This document shows positions 16,263 to 25,285 of a stretch of 64,000 bases of DNA, one piece after another. The DNA comes from Mycobacterium sp. JS623 (GTDB lineage Bacteria > Actinomycetota > Actinomycetes > Mycobacteriales > Mycobacteriaceae), in assembly GCF_000328565.1 (NCBI RefSeq), contig NC_019966.1:4464001-4528000 (forward strand). The letters are read 5' to 3'. The notes under the pieces were generated by a model. That model was not told the DNA's origin. It saw nothing but the letters and a program-made list of their open reading frames with translations, and ran no database searches. The position numbers and the translations under genes are program-made. The first letter of the stretch is position 1; every line of letters begins with the position of its first letter.

Positions 16263-17084
16263 GTGCCCGATCTCTGGTCCGATCTGCTCGCATGCCTTGA
16301 TCTTCGCTCGGTGCCGTCGGAGGACACCGCAGAAGACGGCGTCGCCGAGTTCGAGGGCCGCAATCAACGCCTGGAATACCACCGCGTGTTCGGTGGGCAA
16401 CTCCTCGGTCAGTTCATCCAAATCGCGTCGGCGATCTGTCCGGATAAATCCGTCAAATCCCAGCACGCGGTGTTCGCGCGGGAAGGCCGCGCCGACGAAC
16501 CGATCCACTATCTCGCGACTCGCCAGCACGAAGGCCGCTCCTTCGCCACTGTCACCATCACCGCCCGGCAAAGTCGCGGCGTCATCGCGACCTCGTCGGT
16601 CTGCCTGCATGTCATAGAGGACGGCCCACAGCGCCAGTCCGTCGACGAGGTGCCCGCCCTTCTCGGCCCCGAGCACCAATTCGCGCTCGACCTGATCCCG
16701 TGGGAAACCCGTGCCGCCGTCGACCTCACCGCAACCACCACCGGCCCCCCTGAGTTCCAGGTGTGGATGCGCACGCCCGCCGCCGACCCGAGGCTCGCTC
16801 CCGCGCTCGCGGCGTACGGCACCGACCTCACGCTCATCGGTACGGCGCTTCGACCGATGGACGGCGTCAGTCACCGCGGCAATGGCACGTGGTTCACCTC
16901 CGCCGTCACGTCCCACACCATCTGGTTTCATCGACCGTTTCGCACCGACTCGTGGTTCCTGCTGCGGCAGCACAGCCCGCTGCTGGCACACGGCCGCAGC
17001 TTCGGCCGCGGCGACATCCTCACCGAGGACGGCAGCCTGGTCGCCTCCTACGCCCAAGAAGCCCTCCTGCGTTTCCCGAATTGA
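16263..17084 (+). CDS. Acyl-CoA thioesterase II (TesB-like) family protein
   Basis: A 273-residue double hot-dog thioesterase that would release a free acid and CoA, perhaps to prevent trapping of CoA in pathway intermediates. The N-terminal hot-dog has RVFGGQLLGQFIQIA and HAVFAREGRADEPIHY; the C-terminal one has SHTIWFHRPFRTDSWFLL and DGSLVASYAQEALLR, all typical of TesB/ACOT8-type enzymes. GTG start. Length and motifs are complete. The stop codon is in the same frame as the DapB-like remnant that follows. Confidence 0.88.
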   Translation: MPDLWSDLLACLDLRSVPSEDTAEDGVAEFEGRNQRLEYHRVFGGQLLGQFIQIASAICPDKSVKSQHAVFAREGRADEPIHYLATRQHEGRSFATVTITARQSRGVIATSSVCLHVIEDGPQRQSVDEVPALLGPEHQFALDLIPWETRAAVDLTATTTGPPEFQVWMRTPAADPRLAPALAAYGTDLTLIGTALRPMDGVSHRGNGTWFTSAVTSHTIWFHRPFRTDSWFLLRQHSPLLAHGRSFGRGDILTEDGSLVASYAQEALLRFPN

Positions 17085-17108
17085 GCTCAATGCCCCCAAA
17101 TCCCTTGC

Positions 17109-17801
17109 GACATCATCGAGCTAGGCCCCGATTGTGTCCTGTACATGCCGAACGTCCTCAGGCTCGACGAGCTGTGCCGATTGCTCTCCGCGGGCATCAA
17201 CGTCGTGACGACGTGTGGGGCCTTTCACTATCCGCCTTCGATGGACCCCGAGATGCGTGCGACGGTCGAAGCGGCCTGCGAGCTCGGCGGCGCGTCGGTG
17301 CACAGCACGGGAAGCAGCCCGGGTTTCATCACCGAGGCCGTCCCCCTAGTGCTCACCTCGATTCAACGTCAGCTGACCGCACTCGCGATCGACGAGTATG
17401 CCGATCTGTCCCAACGGAATTCGCCGGATCTTCTCCGCCCCCTGATGGGGTTCGGCCGCGAAGCGGGGCCGTTCGAACAGTTTCGCGCCGACCACTCGCG
17501 TCCCAGTTTCGGGCCGTCCCTGCAGTTGGTCGCCGACGCGATCGGGCTGCCGCTCGACTCGGTGGAAGCAAGTGGCGAGCTCGCGAAGGCGAGCCGAGAG
17601 ACGGGTTGGCATGTGTCGCTCGACGGCGACGCCCCGTTGGAGGTCATGCTCCGGGTGCCCATCCCGCTGGACCGCATGGCTGACGTCTCGCCGGCATACA
17701 CGGCCAACCGTGCCGTCAACGCCGTGCCCCTTGTCTGCGCGGCAGGCCCTGGCGTTCATACGACGTTGGACCTTCCACAGGTCGTGGCGACACTGTCATG
17801 A
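17109..17801 (+). pseudogene. 5'-truncated dihydrodipicolinate reductase-like gene
   Basis: The frame from 17109 reads DIIELGPDCVLYMP and then NVVTTCGAFHYPP and STGSSPGFITEAVPL, which match the second half of DapB-like NAD(P)H-dependent dehydrogenases (usually 330-360 residues). The whole N-terminal Rossmann domain is missing: upstream there are only 24 bases before the thioesterase stop. An ATG at 17145 would still give a 218-residue product, but without a cofactor site it should be inactive as an oxidoreductase. A deletion that fused this fragment behind the thioesterase is the simplest explanation. Confidence 0.75.
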
Positions 17802-17814
17802 GAATCCCATTCTT
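17800..17814. promoter_or_regulatory. Operator-like palindrome, site 4 (P450)
   Basis: The site reads GAGAATCCCATTCTT, 11 of 12 defined positions. It overlaps the last two bases of the DapB-like fragment and lies about 128 bp upstream of the P450 start, so it probably controls the P450-SDR-acyltransferase genes. Confidence 0.65.
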
Positions 17815-17942
17815 CTAAACAGAGAGCTTAAGTTGCAAAAACGAGTCTCTTATTGACACCCACGCCCCGCCGATGCCAGAGTTGTGAGACAAATGCAGCC
17901 CATATGTCTTACGCATCCCCTGGTTCAGCGAGAGGCAACACC

Positions 17943-19154
17943 TTGACGATCAGTGCGGAGAATTCCGGCGTGCAGCATGCCGCGACGGCGGACGAGTTGT
18001 ACTACGACCCGTACAGCGTCGAGCTCAACATGAACCCGTATCCGGTGTTCGCCCGCATGCGCGAGGAAGCGCCGCTGTACTACAACGACAAGCACGACTT
18101 CTACGCGTTGAGTCGTTTCGACGACGTGAACAAGGCCGTGATCGACCACGAAACGTTCATCTCAGGACGCGGCGCACTGCTCGAGATCATCAAGTCCGGC
18201 ATGGAGATCCCGCCCGGCACACTGATTTTCGAGGACCCGCCGATTCACAACATCCACCGCAATCTGCTGTCGCGGATGTTCACGCCGCGCAAGGTGCTCG
18301 CCCTGGAACCCCAGATCCGCGAGTTCACCGCGCGCTGCCTTGACCCGCTGGTGGGCACCGGCCGATTCGACTTCGTCAACGACCTCGGCGAACAGATGCC
18401 GATGCGGGTGATCGGCATGCTATTGGGCATTCCGGAAGAAGATCAACGCCGAGTGACCGACCACGGCGAAGCCACACTGCAGAGCAAGGAAGTCAACCTG
18501 CTGGCGACGGGCGAGGTGTTCGCCGAGTTCATCGACTACCGCACCGAGCACCCGTCCGACGACATCATGACCGACCTGCTCAATGTCGAGTTCACCGACG
18601 AGACCGGCACCATGCGCCGACTCAGCCGGGACGAACTGCTCATGTACCTGACGGTGGTGGCCACCGCGGGCTCGGAAACCACCACCCGGCTGATCGGCTG
18701 GGCAGGCAAGACGTTGGCCGAAAACCCCGATCAGCGTAAGGAACTGGCCGAGGACCCCGCGCTGATCCCGCAGGCCATCGAGGAGATCCTGCGCTGGGAA
18801 CCGCCCGCACTGCAGATCGCCCGATACGTCACCCGCGACGTCGACTACTACGGACAGACCGTGCCCGAAGGCTCCGCGATGCTCATGCTTGTCGGCGCCG
18901 CCAACCGCGACCACCGCCGCTTCCCACCGAGCGGCGACGTGTTCGACATTCACCGAGAACCGCACTCGCACATGACGTTCGGTGCGGGAACGCACTTCTG
19001 CATGGGCAATGCGCTGGCGCGCCTCGAGGGCCGCATCGCGCTCGAGGAAATCCTCAAGCGATTCCCGACGTGGGAGGTCGACTGGCCGAACGCACGTCCG
19101 TCCCAGACCACCGCGGTCCGCGGGTGGGAATCCATGCCCACGTTGATTCCGTGA
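17943..19154 (+). CDS. Cytochrome P450
   Basis: A soluble bacterial P450 of about 403 residues that would hydroxylate the pathway substrate. The I-helix AGSETTT, the ExxR in EEILRWEPP and the heme-binding loop FGAGTHFCMGNALARLE with its cysteine are all intact. The TTG at 17943 is chosen: GAGAGG lies 7 bases upstream and the length is normal; an ATG at 17904 and the longer ORF lack a ribosome site. No ferredoxin is adjacent; the one at 33537 may serve it. A mycofactocin-type SDR follows, which could oxidise the alcohol made. Confidence 0.92.
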   Translation: MTISAENSGVQHAATADELYYDPYSVELNMNPYPVFARMREEAPLYYNDKHDFYALSRFDDVNKAVIDHETFISGRGALLEIIKSGMEIPPGTLIFEDPPIHNIHRNLLSRMFTPRKVLALEPQIREFTARCLDPLVGTGRFDFVNDLGEQMPMRVIGMLLGIPEEDQRRVTDHGEATLQSKEVNLLATGEVFAEFIDYRTEHPSDDIMTDLLNVEFTDETGTMRRLSRDELLMYLTVVATAGSETTTRLIGWAGKTLAENPDQRKELAEDPALIPQAIEEILRWEPPALQIARYVTRDVDYYGQTVPEGSAMLMLVGAANRDHRRFPPSGDVFDIHREPHSHMTFGAGTHFCMGNALARLEGRIALEEILKRFPTWEVDWPNARPSQTTAVRGWESMPTLIP

Positions 19155-19187
19155 AAACCTTCCACTAACGATGAATTGGAGTTGTCA

Positions 19188-20027
19188 ATGACTGGACGTG
19201 TTGAGGGCAAGGTCGCTTTCATCACCGGTGCGGCGCGCGGCCAGGGCCGGGCGCATGCGGTGCGACTGGCGTCTGAAGGTGCCGACATCATTGCCGTCGA
19301 CATCTGTAAGAAGATCGACACCGTCGACCTGATCGCGGCCTCGACCCCGGAAGATCTGGCCGAGACCGCGGATCTGGTCAAGGGCCACAACCGGCGCATC
19401 TACACCGCCGAGGTCGACGTGCGCGATTACGACGGGCTCAAGGCCGCCGTCGACACCGGCGTCGAGCAACTGGGCCGCCTGGACATCATCGTCGCGAACG
19501 CCGGCATCGGCAACGGTGGCCAGACGCTGGACAAGACCAGCGAAACCGACTGGACCGCGATGATCGACATCAACCTCGGTGGGGTGTGGAAGACCGTCAA
19601 GGCCGGTGTCCCCCACATTCTGGCCGGCGGCCGCGGCGGCTCGATCATTCTGACCAGTTCGGTGGGCGGCCTGAAGGCCTACCCACACACCGGTCACTAC
19701 GTTGCGGCCAAACACGGTGTGGTGGGCCTGATGCGGACCTTCGCCGTCGAACTCGGCGCGCAGAACATTCGCGTCAACTCCGTGCACCCGACCAACGTCA
19801 ATACTCCGCTGTTCATGAACGAGGGCACGATGAAGTTGTTCCGCCCCGATCTGGAGAACCCGGGCCCCGATGACATGAAGGTTGTCGGGCAACTGATGCA
19901 CACCCTGCCCATCGGCTGGGTCGAACCTGAGGACATCGCCAACGCCGTGCTGTTCCTGGCCTCCGACGAAGCCCGCTACATCACCGGCGTCACACTGCCC
20001 GTCGACGGCGGCAGCTGCCTCAAATAG
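19188..20027 (+). CDS. Mycofactocin-coupled SDR family oxidoreductase
   Basis: A 279-residue SDR with the long insert and the N-terminus GKVAFITGAARGQGRAHAVR followed by EGADIIAVDIC that mark mycofactocin-coupled SDRs (carveol dehydrogenase type). These keep tightly bound NAD and pass electrons to mycofactocin. Catalytic Ser in LTSSVGGL and Tyr-Lys in YVAAKHG, ending VTLPVDGG. ATG at 19188 with TTGGAG 6 bases upstream. It follows the P450 and probably oxidises a hydroxylated, terpenoid-like intermediate. The mycofactocin genes themselves are not in this window. Confidence 0.85.
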   Translation: MTGRVEGKVAFITGAARGQGRAHAVRLASEGADIIAVDICKKIDTVDLIAASTPEDLAETADLVKGHNRRIYTAEVDVRDYDGLKAAVDTGVEQLGRLDIIVANAGIGNGGQTLDKTSETDWTAMIDINLGGVWKTVKAGVPHILAGGRGGSIILTSSVGGLKAYPHTGHYVAAKHGVVGLMRTFAVELGAQNIRVNSVHPTNVNTPLFMNEGTMKLFRPDLENPGPDDMKVVGQLMHTLPIGWVEPEDIANAVLFLASDEARYITGVTLPVDGGSCLK

Positions 20028-20093
20028 TCCGTTGGCTCGAAACTCCCCGGATCGTCGGAGCAGTAGTGCTTCGATGGAGCCCGGGGGTGGAAC

Positions 20094-21524
20094 GTGAAGC
20101 GACTCAACGGCATGGACGCCATGCTGCTGTATAGCGAGACGCCGAATCTGCACACGCACACGCTCAAGGTGGCGATCGTGCACACTGCCGATTTCGCCGG
20201 TGAGTTCACGTTCGACGTGTTCCGGCGGACCATCGCCCGGCGGCTGCACCTGCTCGATCCGCTTCGCTACCAGCTGGTCGACATACCGTGGAAGCTGCAC
20301 CACCCGATGTGGCTCGAGGACTGCCCGGTCGACCTCGACTACCACCTGCGACGCGTCCGGGTGCCTGATCCGGGCGGGCGGCGTGAACTCGACGGGGTGA
20401 TCGGCGAGATCGCCAGCACGCCGCTGGACCGCAGCCGGCCACTGTGGGAATTTCATTTCGCCGAAGGGATGGCCGACGACCGCTTCGCGCTGATCGGCAA
20501 GGTGCATCACACGCTTGCCGACGGTGTCGCGTCGGCGAACTTGCTGGCCCGGCTGATGGACCTGGCCGGTTCGGCGCAGGACGAGCGCGACGACTACCCC
20601 ACCTGCGACCGTCCGACGAAGGTCGACTTGCTGCGCGCCGCGGGCCGCGATCACGTCCAACACATCGTCGCGTTGCCCCGCCTGACGCGCGACGCGGTGC
20701 GTGGCGCGACACGAGTCATGCGCAAGGCGCGCGAGCGCGGGGACGACGACGGTATGGCCAAGATGTTCAAAACACCGCCAACATTCCTCAACCACATCGT
20801 GTCCCCCGTAAGGACATTCGCGACGGCAACGCTGTCGCTTGCCGAAATCAAGGACACCGCTAAGCACCTCGGTGTCACGTTCAACGATGTCGTGCTGTCG
20901 ATGGCCGCTGGCGGTCTGCGCGAGCTGCTGCTGCGCTACGACGGACGTGCGGATCGGCCCATCCTGGCATCCGTCCCCGTCAGCACTGACCGATCGGCGG
21001 ACCGTATCACCGGCAACGAGATCAGCGGTCTGGCGGTGTCTCTGCCCGTGCACCTCGACGATCCGCTGGAACGAGTGCGGCTGACAGCAGTTGCCGCCAA
21101 CCGCGCCAAGGAGGACAACGAACTATTCGGTCCGCACCTGCACGGCGAGATGATGGAGTACTTGCCACCGCCGTTGACGCCCGCATTGTTCCGGTGGCAA
21201 TCGAAACGGGCGGCGCGCAACAAGATCATGAACGTCGCGGTGTCGAATGTGCCGGGTCCGCGACAGCGCGGTCACATCGGCGGCGCGCCGGTCAGTGAAA
21301 TCTATTCCGTCGGTGTGCTTTCCGCGGGCAGCGCGTTCAACATGACCGTCTGGAGCTACGTCGACCAGCTTGACATCGCGGTGCTGTCCGACGATCGCAC
21401 CTTCAAGGACACGCACGAGGCGACAGACGCAATGATTCATGCGTTCGGCGAGATTCGGCGGGCATGCGGGCTTTCGGAAGCGACCGCCGTCGGGACGGCG
21501 ATGGCGCCCGCGACCGCGGGCTAG
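20094..21524 (+). CDS. Wax ester synthase/diacylglycerol acyltransferase (WS/DGAT)
   Basis: A 476-residue WS/DGAT protein that transfers an acyl group from acyl-CoA to an alcohol or diacylglycerol, as in mycobacterial storage lipid synthesis. The active-site motif is VHHTLADG at about 140, and the C-terminal SNVPGP and YSVGVLSAGSAFNMTVWSY are standard. GTG start. It is convergent with, and overlaps by 4 bp, the acyltransferase at 21521. It may esterify excess pathway acyl-CoA. Confidence 0.9.
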   Translation: MKRLNGMDAMLLYSETPNLHTHTLKVAIVHTADFAGEFTFDVFRRTIARRLHLLDPLRYQLVDIPWKLHHPMWLEDCPVDLDYHLRRVRVPDPGGRRELDGVIGEIASTPLDRSRPLWEFHFAEGMADDRFALIGKVHHTLADGVASANLLARLMDLAGSAQDERDDYPTCDRPTKVDLLRAAGRDHVQHIVALPRLTRDAVRGATRVMRKARERGDDDGMAKMFKTPPTFLNHIVSPVRTFATATLSLAEIKDTAKHLGVTFNDVVLSMAAGGLRELLLRYDGRADRPILASVPVSTDRSADRITGNEISGLAVSLPVHLDDPLERVRLTAVAANRAKEDNELFGPHLHGEMMEYLPPPLTPALFRWQSKRAARNKIMNVAVSNVPGPRQRGHIGGAPVSEIYSVGVLSAGSAFNMTVWSYVDQLDIAVLSDDRTFKDTHEATDAMIHAFGEIRRACGLSEATAVGTAMAPATAG

Positions 21525-22327
21525 CCCAATACCGGGTAGCGACGTTCAGACGCAAGTTCGTCGAGCGCTTTCTGCATCGTGGCGCGAACGTGAAGGTCGA
21601 CCTCGTCGACGTCGGGGTCCTCACCGAATTCGGCGGTGATGTCGATTGGTTCGAGCACGCGCGTGACGATCTTCGAGGGCAGCGGGATGTTCGGCGGAAG
21701 GATTGCCGACAACCCGAATGGGAAGCCGAAGCTGATCGGTAGGATTTCCGCGCGCAGCCGCTTGAGCCCTAGCCTTCTGGCGATCGAATCCCCACGGGCA
21801 ATGAACAATTGGGTCTCTTGAGCACCGATCGACACCACAGGCACAATCGGCACCCCCGACTCGATCGCGGTCCGCACGTACCCAGTTCGGCCACCGAAGT
21901 CGATAACGTTCTCGGTCATCGTCGGGCGGTAGGCGTCGTAGTCCCCACCGGGAAACACCAGCACGATCGCGCCCTCACGCAGCGCCTTTGCGGCGTTCTC
22001 GCGGCTCGCCTCGATGACCCCGGCGCGGTGCAGCCAATCGCCGATATTGGCCATGAACACACCCCAATGCGCGAGGGTGTAGACCGGCCGATCGAAGCCG
22101 AACTTCTCGTAGAACGCCGGCGCGAAGATCAGCACGTCCGGAGTGAACATGCCGCCGGAGTGGTTCGACACCACCAGGGCGCCGCCAGCTTGGGGAATGG
22201 ACTCCAGGCCGCGCACCTCGGCCCGGAAATACCGCTTGATAAGTGGGCCCACCCGACTGGTGAGCTGCCGGGTGAACCCGGGATCCCACTTGGCGATTTC
22301 CGGCTTGTCCACCCCGTTGCTGCTCAT
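21521..22327 (-). CDS. Lysophospholipid acyltransferase (PlsC-like)
   Basis: A 268-residue glycerolipid acyltransferase. The catalytic NHxxxxD motif appears as NHSGGMFTPD at about 55, followed by a hydrophobic segment and LVFPGGDYD, the PlsC-type second motif. It would acylate a lysophospholipid or glycerol derivative at the membrane. It diverges from the epimerase at 22416, with a 15-bp palindrome between them. Confidence 0.85.
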   Translation of the reverse strand: MSSNGVDKPEIAKWDPGFTRQLTSRVGPLIKRYFRAEVRGLESIPQAGGALVVSNHSGGMFTPDVLIFAPAFYEKFGFDRPVYTLAHWGVFMANIGDWLHRAGVIEASRENAAKALREGAIVLVFPGGDYDAYRPTMTENVIDFGGRTGYVRTAIESGVPIVPVVSIGAQETQLFIARGDSIARRLGLKRLRAEILPISFGFPFGLSAILPPNIPLPSKIVTRVLEPIDITAEFGEDPDVDEVDLHVRATMQKALDELASERRYPVLG

Positions 22328-22362
22328 AGTTAGCCTGTTCCCTGCATAGTTCCCCCAGAATC

Positions 22363-22377
22363 AGAGTATGATACTCT
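22363..22377. promoter_or_regulatory. Palindrome AGAGTAT-G-ATACTCT, possibly a diverged operator
   Basis: A perfect 15-bp palindrome sits in the divergent region between the acyltransferase and the epimerase. It shares the GAG...CTC ends of the seven-site motif but the spacing is 2 bp shorter and the inner bases differ, so it is either a degenerate member or the site of another regulator. Confidence 0.4.
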
Positions 22378-22415
22378 CAGAAAAAGAGAATGGCATATCC
22401 GCAGGCAGGAGCAGT

Positions 22416-23492
22416 ATGTCCGACATAGTGCTGGTCACGGGCGGCTTCGGTCTGGTCGGCTCCGCGACGGTGCGGCGACTTGCTGCCGACGGCCGCGACG
22501 TAGTGATAGCCGACCTCGAAACGCCTGCCAACGTCAAGAAGGCAAATGCGCTCCCGCCTGGTGTGGCGGCCCGCTGGACGGACCTCACGGATGCCGGGCA
22601 AGTTCAGCGCCTCGTGTCCGAGGTCGCACCCTGCGCGATCATCCACCTCGCCGCGATCATCCCGCCGCTGATCTACCGCAATGCCAAGCTCGCGCGTCGC
22701 GTCAACGTCGAGGCAACGGCGACCCTGGTCCGCATCGCTGAAGGACAACCCAGTCCACCGCGCCTCGTACTGGGATCGAGCAACGCGGTGTTCGGCCCGC
22801 GCAATCCGCACCGCACCACCGCGCCCCTGACGGCCGACGACCCGATGCGGCCCTGCGACCTTTACAGCGGCACCAAGGCCGAGGCGGAGGAAATCGTGCG
22901 GTCGTCGAAACTGGACTGGGTGGTGCTGCGGTTCGGCGGTGTGCTCACGCCCGATTTGTCGACCATGCCGCTGAGTGGCGATGCCACGCTCTTCGAGAGC
23001 GCACTGCCCAGCGATAACCGGGTGCACACCGTCGACGTCCGCGACGTCGCGCGGGCATGTGCCGCTGCGACGACCGCCGACGCCGTCGGGGAGATCTTGC
23101 TGATCGCGGGCGACGACTCCCACCGGCACTGCTATGGAGACCTGGCGCCCGCCCTGGTGTCAGCGCTCGGCATGCCGGGAGCCATTCCGCCAGGGCGGCG
23201 AGGAGACCCCAACAGCGACAAGGACTGGTTCGTCACCGACTGGATGGATCCGACACGGGCACAGGAAGTGTTGCAGTTCCAGCATCACTCGTGGCCCGAC
23301 ATGATGTCCGAGTTGTCCGCGAAGTTCTGGTTCATGCGGTACTGGGGCCGGTTGCTCGCGCCGCTCGTTCGCGAGGTGATGAAGCGTCGCTCGGTGTATT
23401 GGAAAGCACCGGGGCAGTACGCCGATCCGTGGGGCGCGATCCGCGCCAAGTTGGGCGATCCGTCATGGGATCCGCCAACTAAGCCCGCCTGA
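22416..23492 (+). CDS. NAD-dependent epimerase/dehydratase family protein
   Basis: A 358-residue extended-SDR protein. It starts SDIVLVTGGFGLVGSATVRRL with the GxxGxxG cofactor motif, has LGSSNAVFG and YSGTKAEAE, the latter giving the Tyr-x3-Lys pair. ATG at 22416 with AGGAG just upstream. The fold covers sugar epimerases, 3-beta-hydroxysteroid dehydrogenases and reductases. In this cluster a hydroxysteroid-like dehydrogenase role is plausible but not shown. Confidence 0.85.
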   Translation: MSDIVLVTGGFGLVGSATVRRLAADGRDVVIADLETPANVKKANALPPGVAARWTDLTDAGQVQRLVSEVAPCAIIHLAAIIPPLIYRNAKLARRVNVEATATLVRIAEGQPSPPRLVLGSSNAVFGPRNPHRTTAPLTADDPMRPCDLYSGTKAEAEEIVRSSKLDWVVLRFGGVLTPDLSTMPLSGDATLFESALPSDNRVHTVDVRDVARACAAATTADAVGEILLIAGDDSHRHCYGDLAPALVSALGMPGAIPPGRRGDPNSDKDWFVTDWMDPTRAQEVLQFQHHSWPDMMSELSAKFWFMRYWGRLLAPLVREVMKRRSVYWKAPGQYADPWGAIRAKLGDPSWDPPTKPA

Positions 23493-23510
23493 CCGCATAG
23501 TGTTCGCGCC

Positions 23511-24350
23511 GTGGAAAGTTTCGAAGGGCGCGCAACAGTCATCACCGGCGGTGCGAACGGCATCGGTTTCGCCACCGCCAAGGAGTTCGCACGCCGCGGC
23601 GCGCGTGTGATGCTCGGCGATATCGATCAAGCGGCATTGGACGACGCGGTCGCTGCCCTGCGTGCCGATAGGGTCGACGCGCACGGTGTCGTCTGCGACG
23701 TGCGCAGCCTGGATTCCGTGACCAACCTCGCCGACGAGGCGTTCCGCGTCTTCGACGAAGTGCACCTGGTGTTCAACAACGCCGGCATTGCATATGCCGG
23801 CCCGATTGTGGACACCAGTCACGACGATTGGCGCTTCGTCATCGATGTCGATCTGTGGGGGCCGATACACGGCGTCGAAGCCTTCCTGCCGCGCCTGATC
23901 GCACAGGGCGGCGACAGCCACATCGTCTTCACGTCGTCGTTCGCCGGCTTGATCCCGAACGTTGGCCTCGGTCCGTATTGTGTTGCGAAATATGGTGTGG
24001 TTGCGCTTGCAGAGACGCTGGCGCGGGAGCTGCGGCCGACCGGCATCGGAGTCTCGGTGCTGTGCCCGATGATCGTGGAGACCAACCTGTTGGCCAACAC
24101 CGAACGCGTCCGTAGCGCCGACTACGGGCCGGCCCACTCGGAGGCCGAGACGGTTCAACAGTTGGCGTCCGACCCCACTGACGATTCTGTGCTCAATGTC
24201 GAGGACGTGGCCCGCCTGACTGCCGACGCGATTCTGGCCAACCGCCTCTACGTGCTGCCACACCGCGCGGCGCGGGATTCGATCCAGCGTCGGTTCGAGC
24301 GCATCGACCGCGCCTTCGACGATCAGGTGGCCGCAGGCTGGACGCACTAG
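23511..24350 (+). CDS. SDR family oxidoreductase
   Basis: A 279-residue short-chain dehydrogenase with TGGANGIGFATA, NNAGIAYAG, Ser in TSSFAGL and YCVAKYG for Tyr-Lys. The C-terminus (NRLYVLPHRAARDSIQRRFERI) is the extended tail seen in many mycobacterial SDRs of lipid metabolism rather than the FabG type ending in VDGG. GTG start 18 bp after the epimerase, same transcript. It ends 6 bp from the convergent SDR at 24357. Confidence 0.88.
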   Translation: MESFEGRATVITGGANGIGFATAKEFARRGARVMLGDIDQAALDDAVAALRADRVDAHGVVCDVRSLDSVTNLADEAFRVFDEVHLVFNNAGIAYAGPIVDTSHDDWRFVIDVDLWGPIHGVEAFLPRLIAQGGDSHIVFTSSFAGLIPNVGLGPYCVAKYGVVALAETLARELRPTGIGVSVLCPMIVETNLLANTERVRSADYGPAHSEAETVQQLASDPTDDSVLNVEDVARLTADAILANRLYVLPHRAARDSIQRRFERIDRAFDDQVAAGWTH

Positions 24351-24356
24351 CTTCAT

Positions 24357-25181
24357 CTATTCCGTGCTCCTCTCGTCCGCGGCCCCGAGTTGGTAGTCGC
24401 CGGTCTGCGGGTTGTGGTACCAGCCGCTCGCGGCCTGCGTGCCGCCGTCGACGTGGATGGTCTGCCCAGTGATGTAGCTGGACATGCTGGACGCGAGAAA
24501 TACTGCAGCACCCGCTATTTCGTCGACATGACCCGGGCGGCCAATCGGAATCATGTGGCTTGCGTTCTCGGACAAACCGGTCGGCGCCACCCGCAACAGC
24601 CCTTCGGTAACCGTCAGATCGGGGGCTAGCGCGTTGACGCGGATGTTGTGAGTGGCCAACTCTAGAGCCGCGGTCTTGGTGAAGTTGATGACGCCGGCCT
24701 TGGCCGCTGCGTATGCGGCGTAGCCGGGTGCCGCGCGAACGCCCTCGATCGACGTCACGTTGATGATGCTGCCAGGCTGGCCGGAGGTCACCAGGCCTTG
24801 GGCAATACGTTGTGTGCAGAGCAGCACGTGGCGAAGGTTGCTCTTGTACAACGCATCCCAGCCGTTTTCGGTGGTTTCGAGAAGCGGTGAGAAGAACACC
24901 CCACCGGCGTTGTTGACGAGGATTGACGGGATGCCCAGTTCGGTTGTGGTGCGCTGCAATGCCTTATCGACCTGGTCGCTATCCCTCACGTCGGTGACGA
25001 TGCCCAGTGCTCCAATGGTTTCCGCAGCCGATGCGCAGGTGTCGGGATTGCGTTCCCAGATCGCGACGTGCGCGCCAAATGCCGTCAGGCCTTCGGCGAT
25101 ACCGCGGCCAAGGCCCTCTCCCCCGCCAGTTACCACCGCGACGCGGCCGGTGAGCAGGATGTCGGACGGATCGATGGCCAT
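24357..25181 (-). CDS. SDR family oxidoreductase
   Basis: A 274-residue SDR with TGGGEGLGRGIA, NNAGGVFF, Ser in NVTSIEGV, YAAAKAG and the C-terminal GQTIHVDGG followed by a 25-residue tail. The start ATG at 25181 (MAIDPSDILLTG) is chosen by similarity; no good ribosome site is seen and an upstream in-frame start at 25235 is less likely. It lies 104 bp downstream of the double CoA-transferase, separated by a hairpin, and is last in the long minus-strand run. Confidence 0.87.
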   Translation of the reverse strand: MAIDPSDILLTGRVAVVTGGGEGLGRGIAEGLTAFGAHVAIWERNPDTCASAAETIGALGIVTDVRDSDQVDKALQRTTTELGIPSILVNNAGGVFFSPLLETTENGWDALYKSNLRHVLLCTQRIAQGLVTSGQPGSIINVTSIEGVRAAPGYAAYAAAKAGVINFTKTAALELATHNIRVNALAPDLTVTEGLLRVAPTGLSENASHMIPIGRPGHVDEIAGAAVFLASSMSSYITGQTIHVDGGTQAASGWYHNPQTGDYQLGAADERSTE

Positions 25182-25222
25182 AGACACCGACGTTAATGGG
25201 TCATATGCGCGACGTGGCCGGC

Positions 25223-25275
25223 ATTTTGCACTCACGGTCGTGGTGGCTCAAAAATCACAACCCTGAGTGCAAAAT
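25223..25275. repeat. Intergenic stem-loop with 12-bp perfect arms
   Basis: ATTTTGCACTCA and TGAGTGCAAAAT form a perfect 12-bp stem around a 29-base loop, between the double CoA-transferase and the SDR downstream of it. It resembles the inner part of the larger intergenic repeats (the CAAAAT core). It may act as a processing site or partial terminator. Confidence 0.6.
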
Positions 25276-25285
25276 TCACACCGTT

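Noticed and set aside
17821..17852. AGAGAG / GAGTCTCT as a further operator copy before the P450
   Set aside because: The arms are not symmetric with the consensus and the spacing is about 17 bases.
19185..21053. 622-codon minus-strand open frame
   Set aside because: It is antisense to the mycofactocin-type SDR and the WS/DGAT gene, both with strong family motifs; no recognisable domain in the shadow frame.
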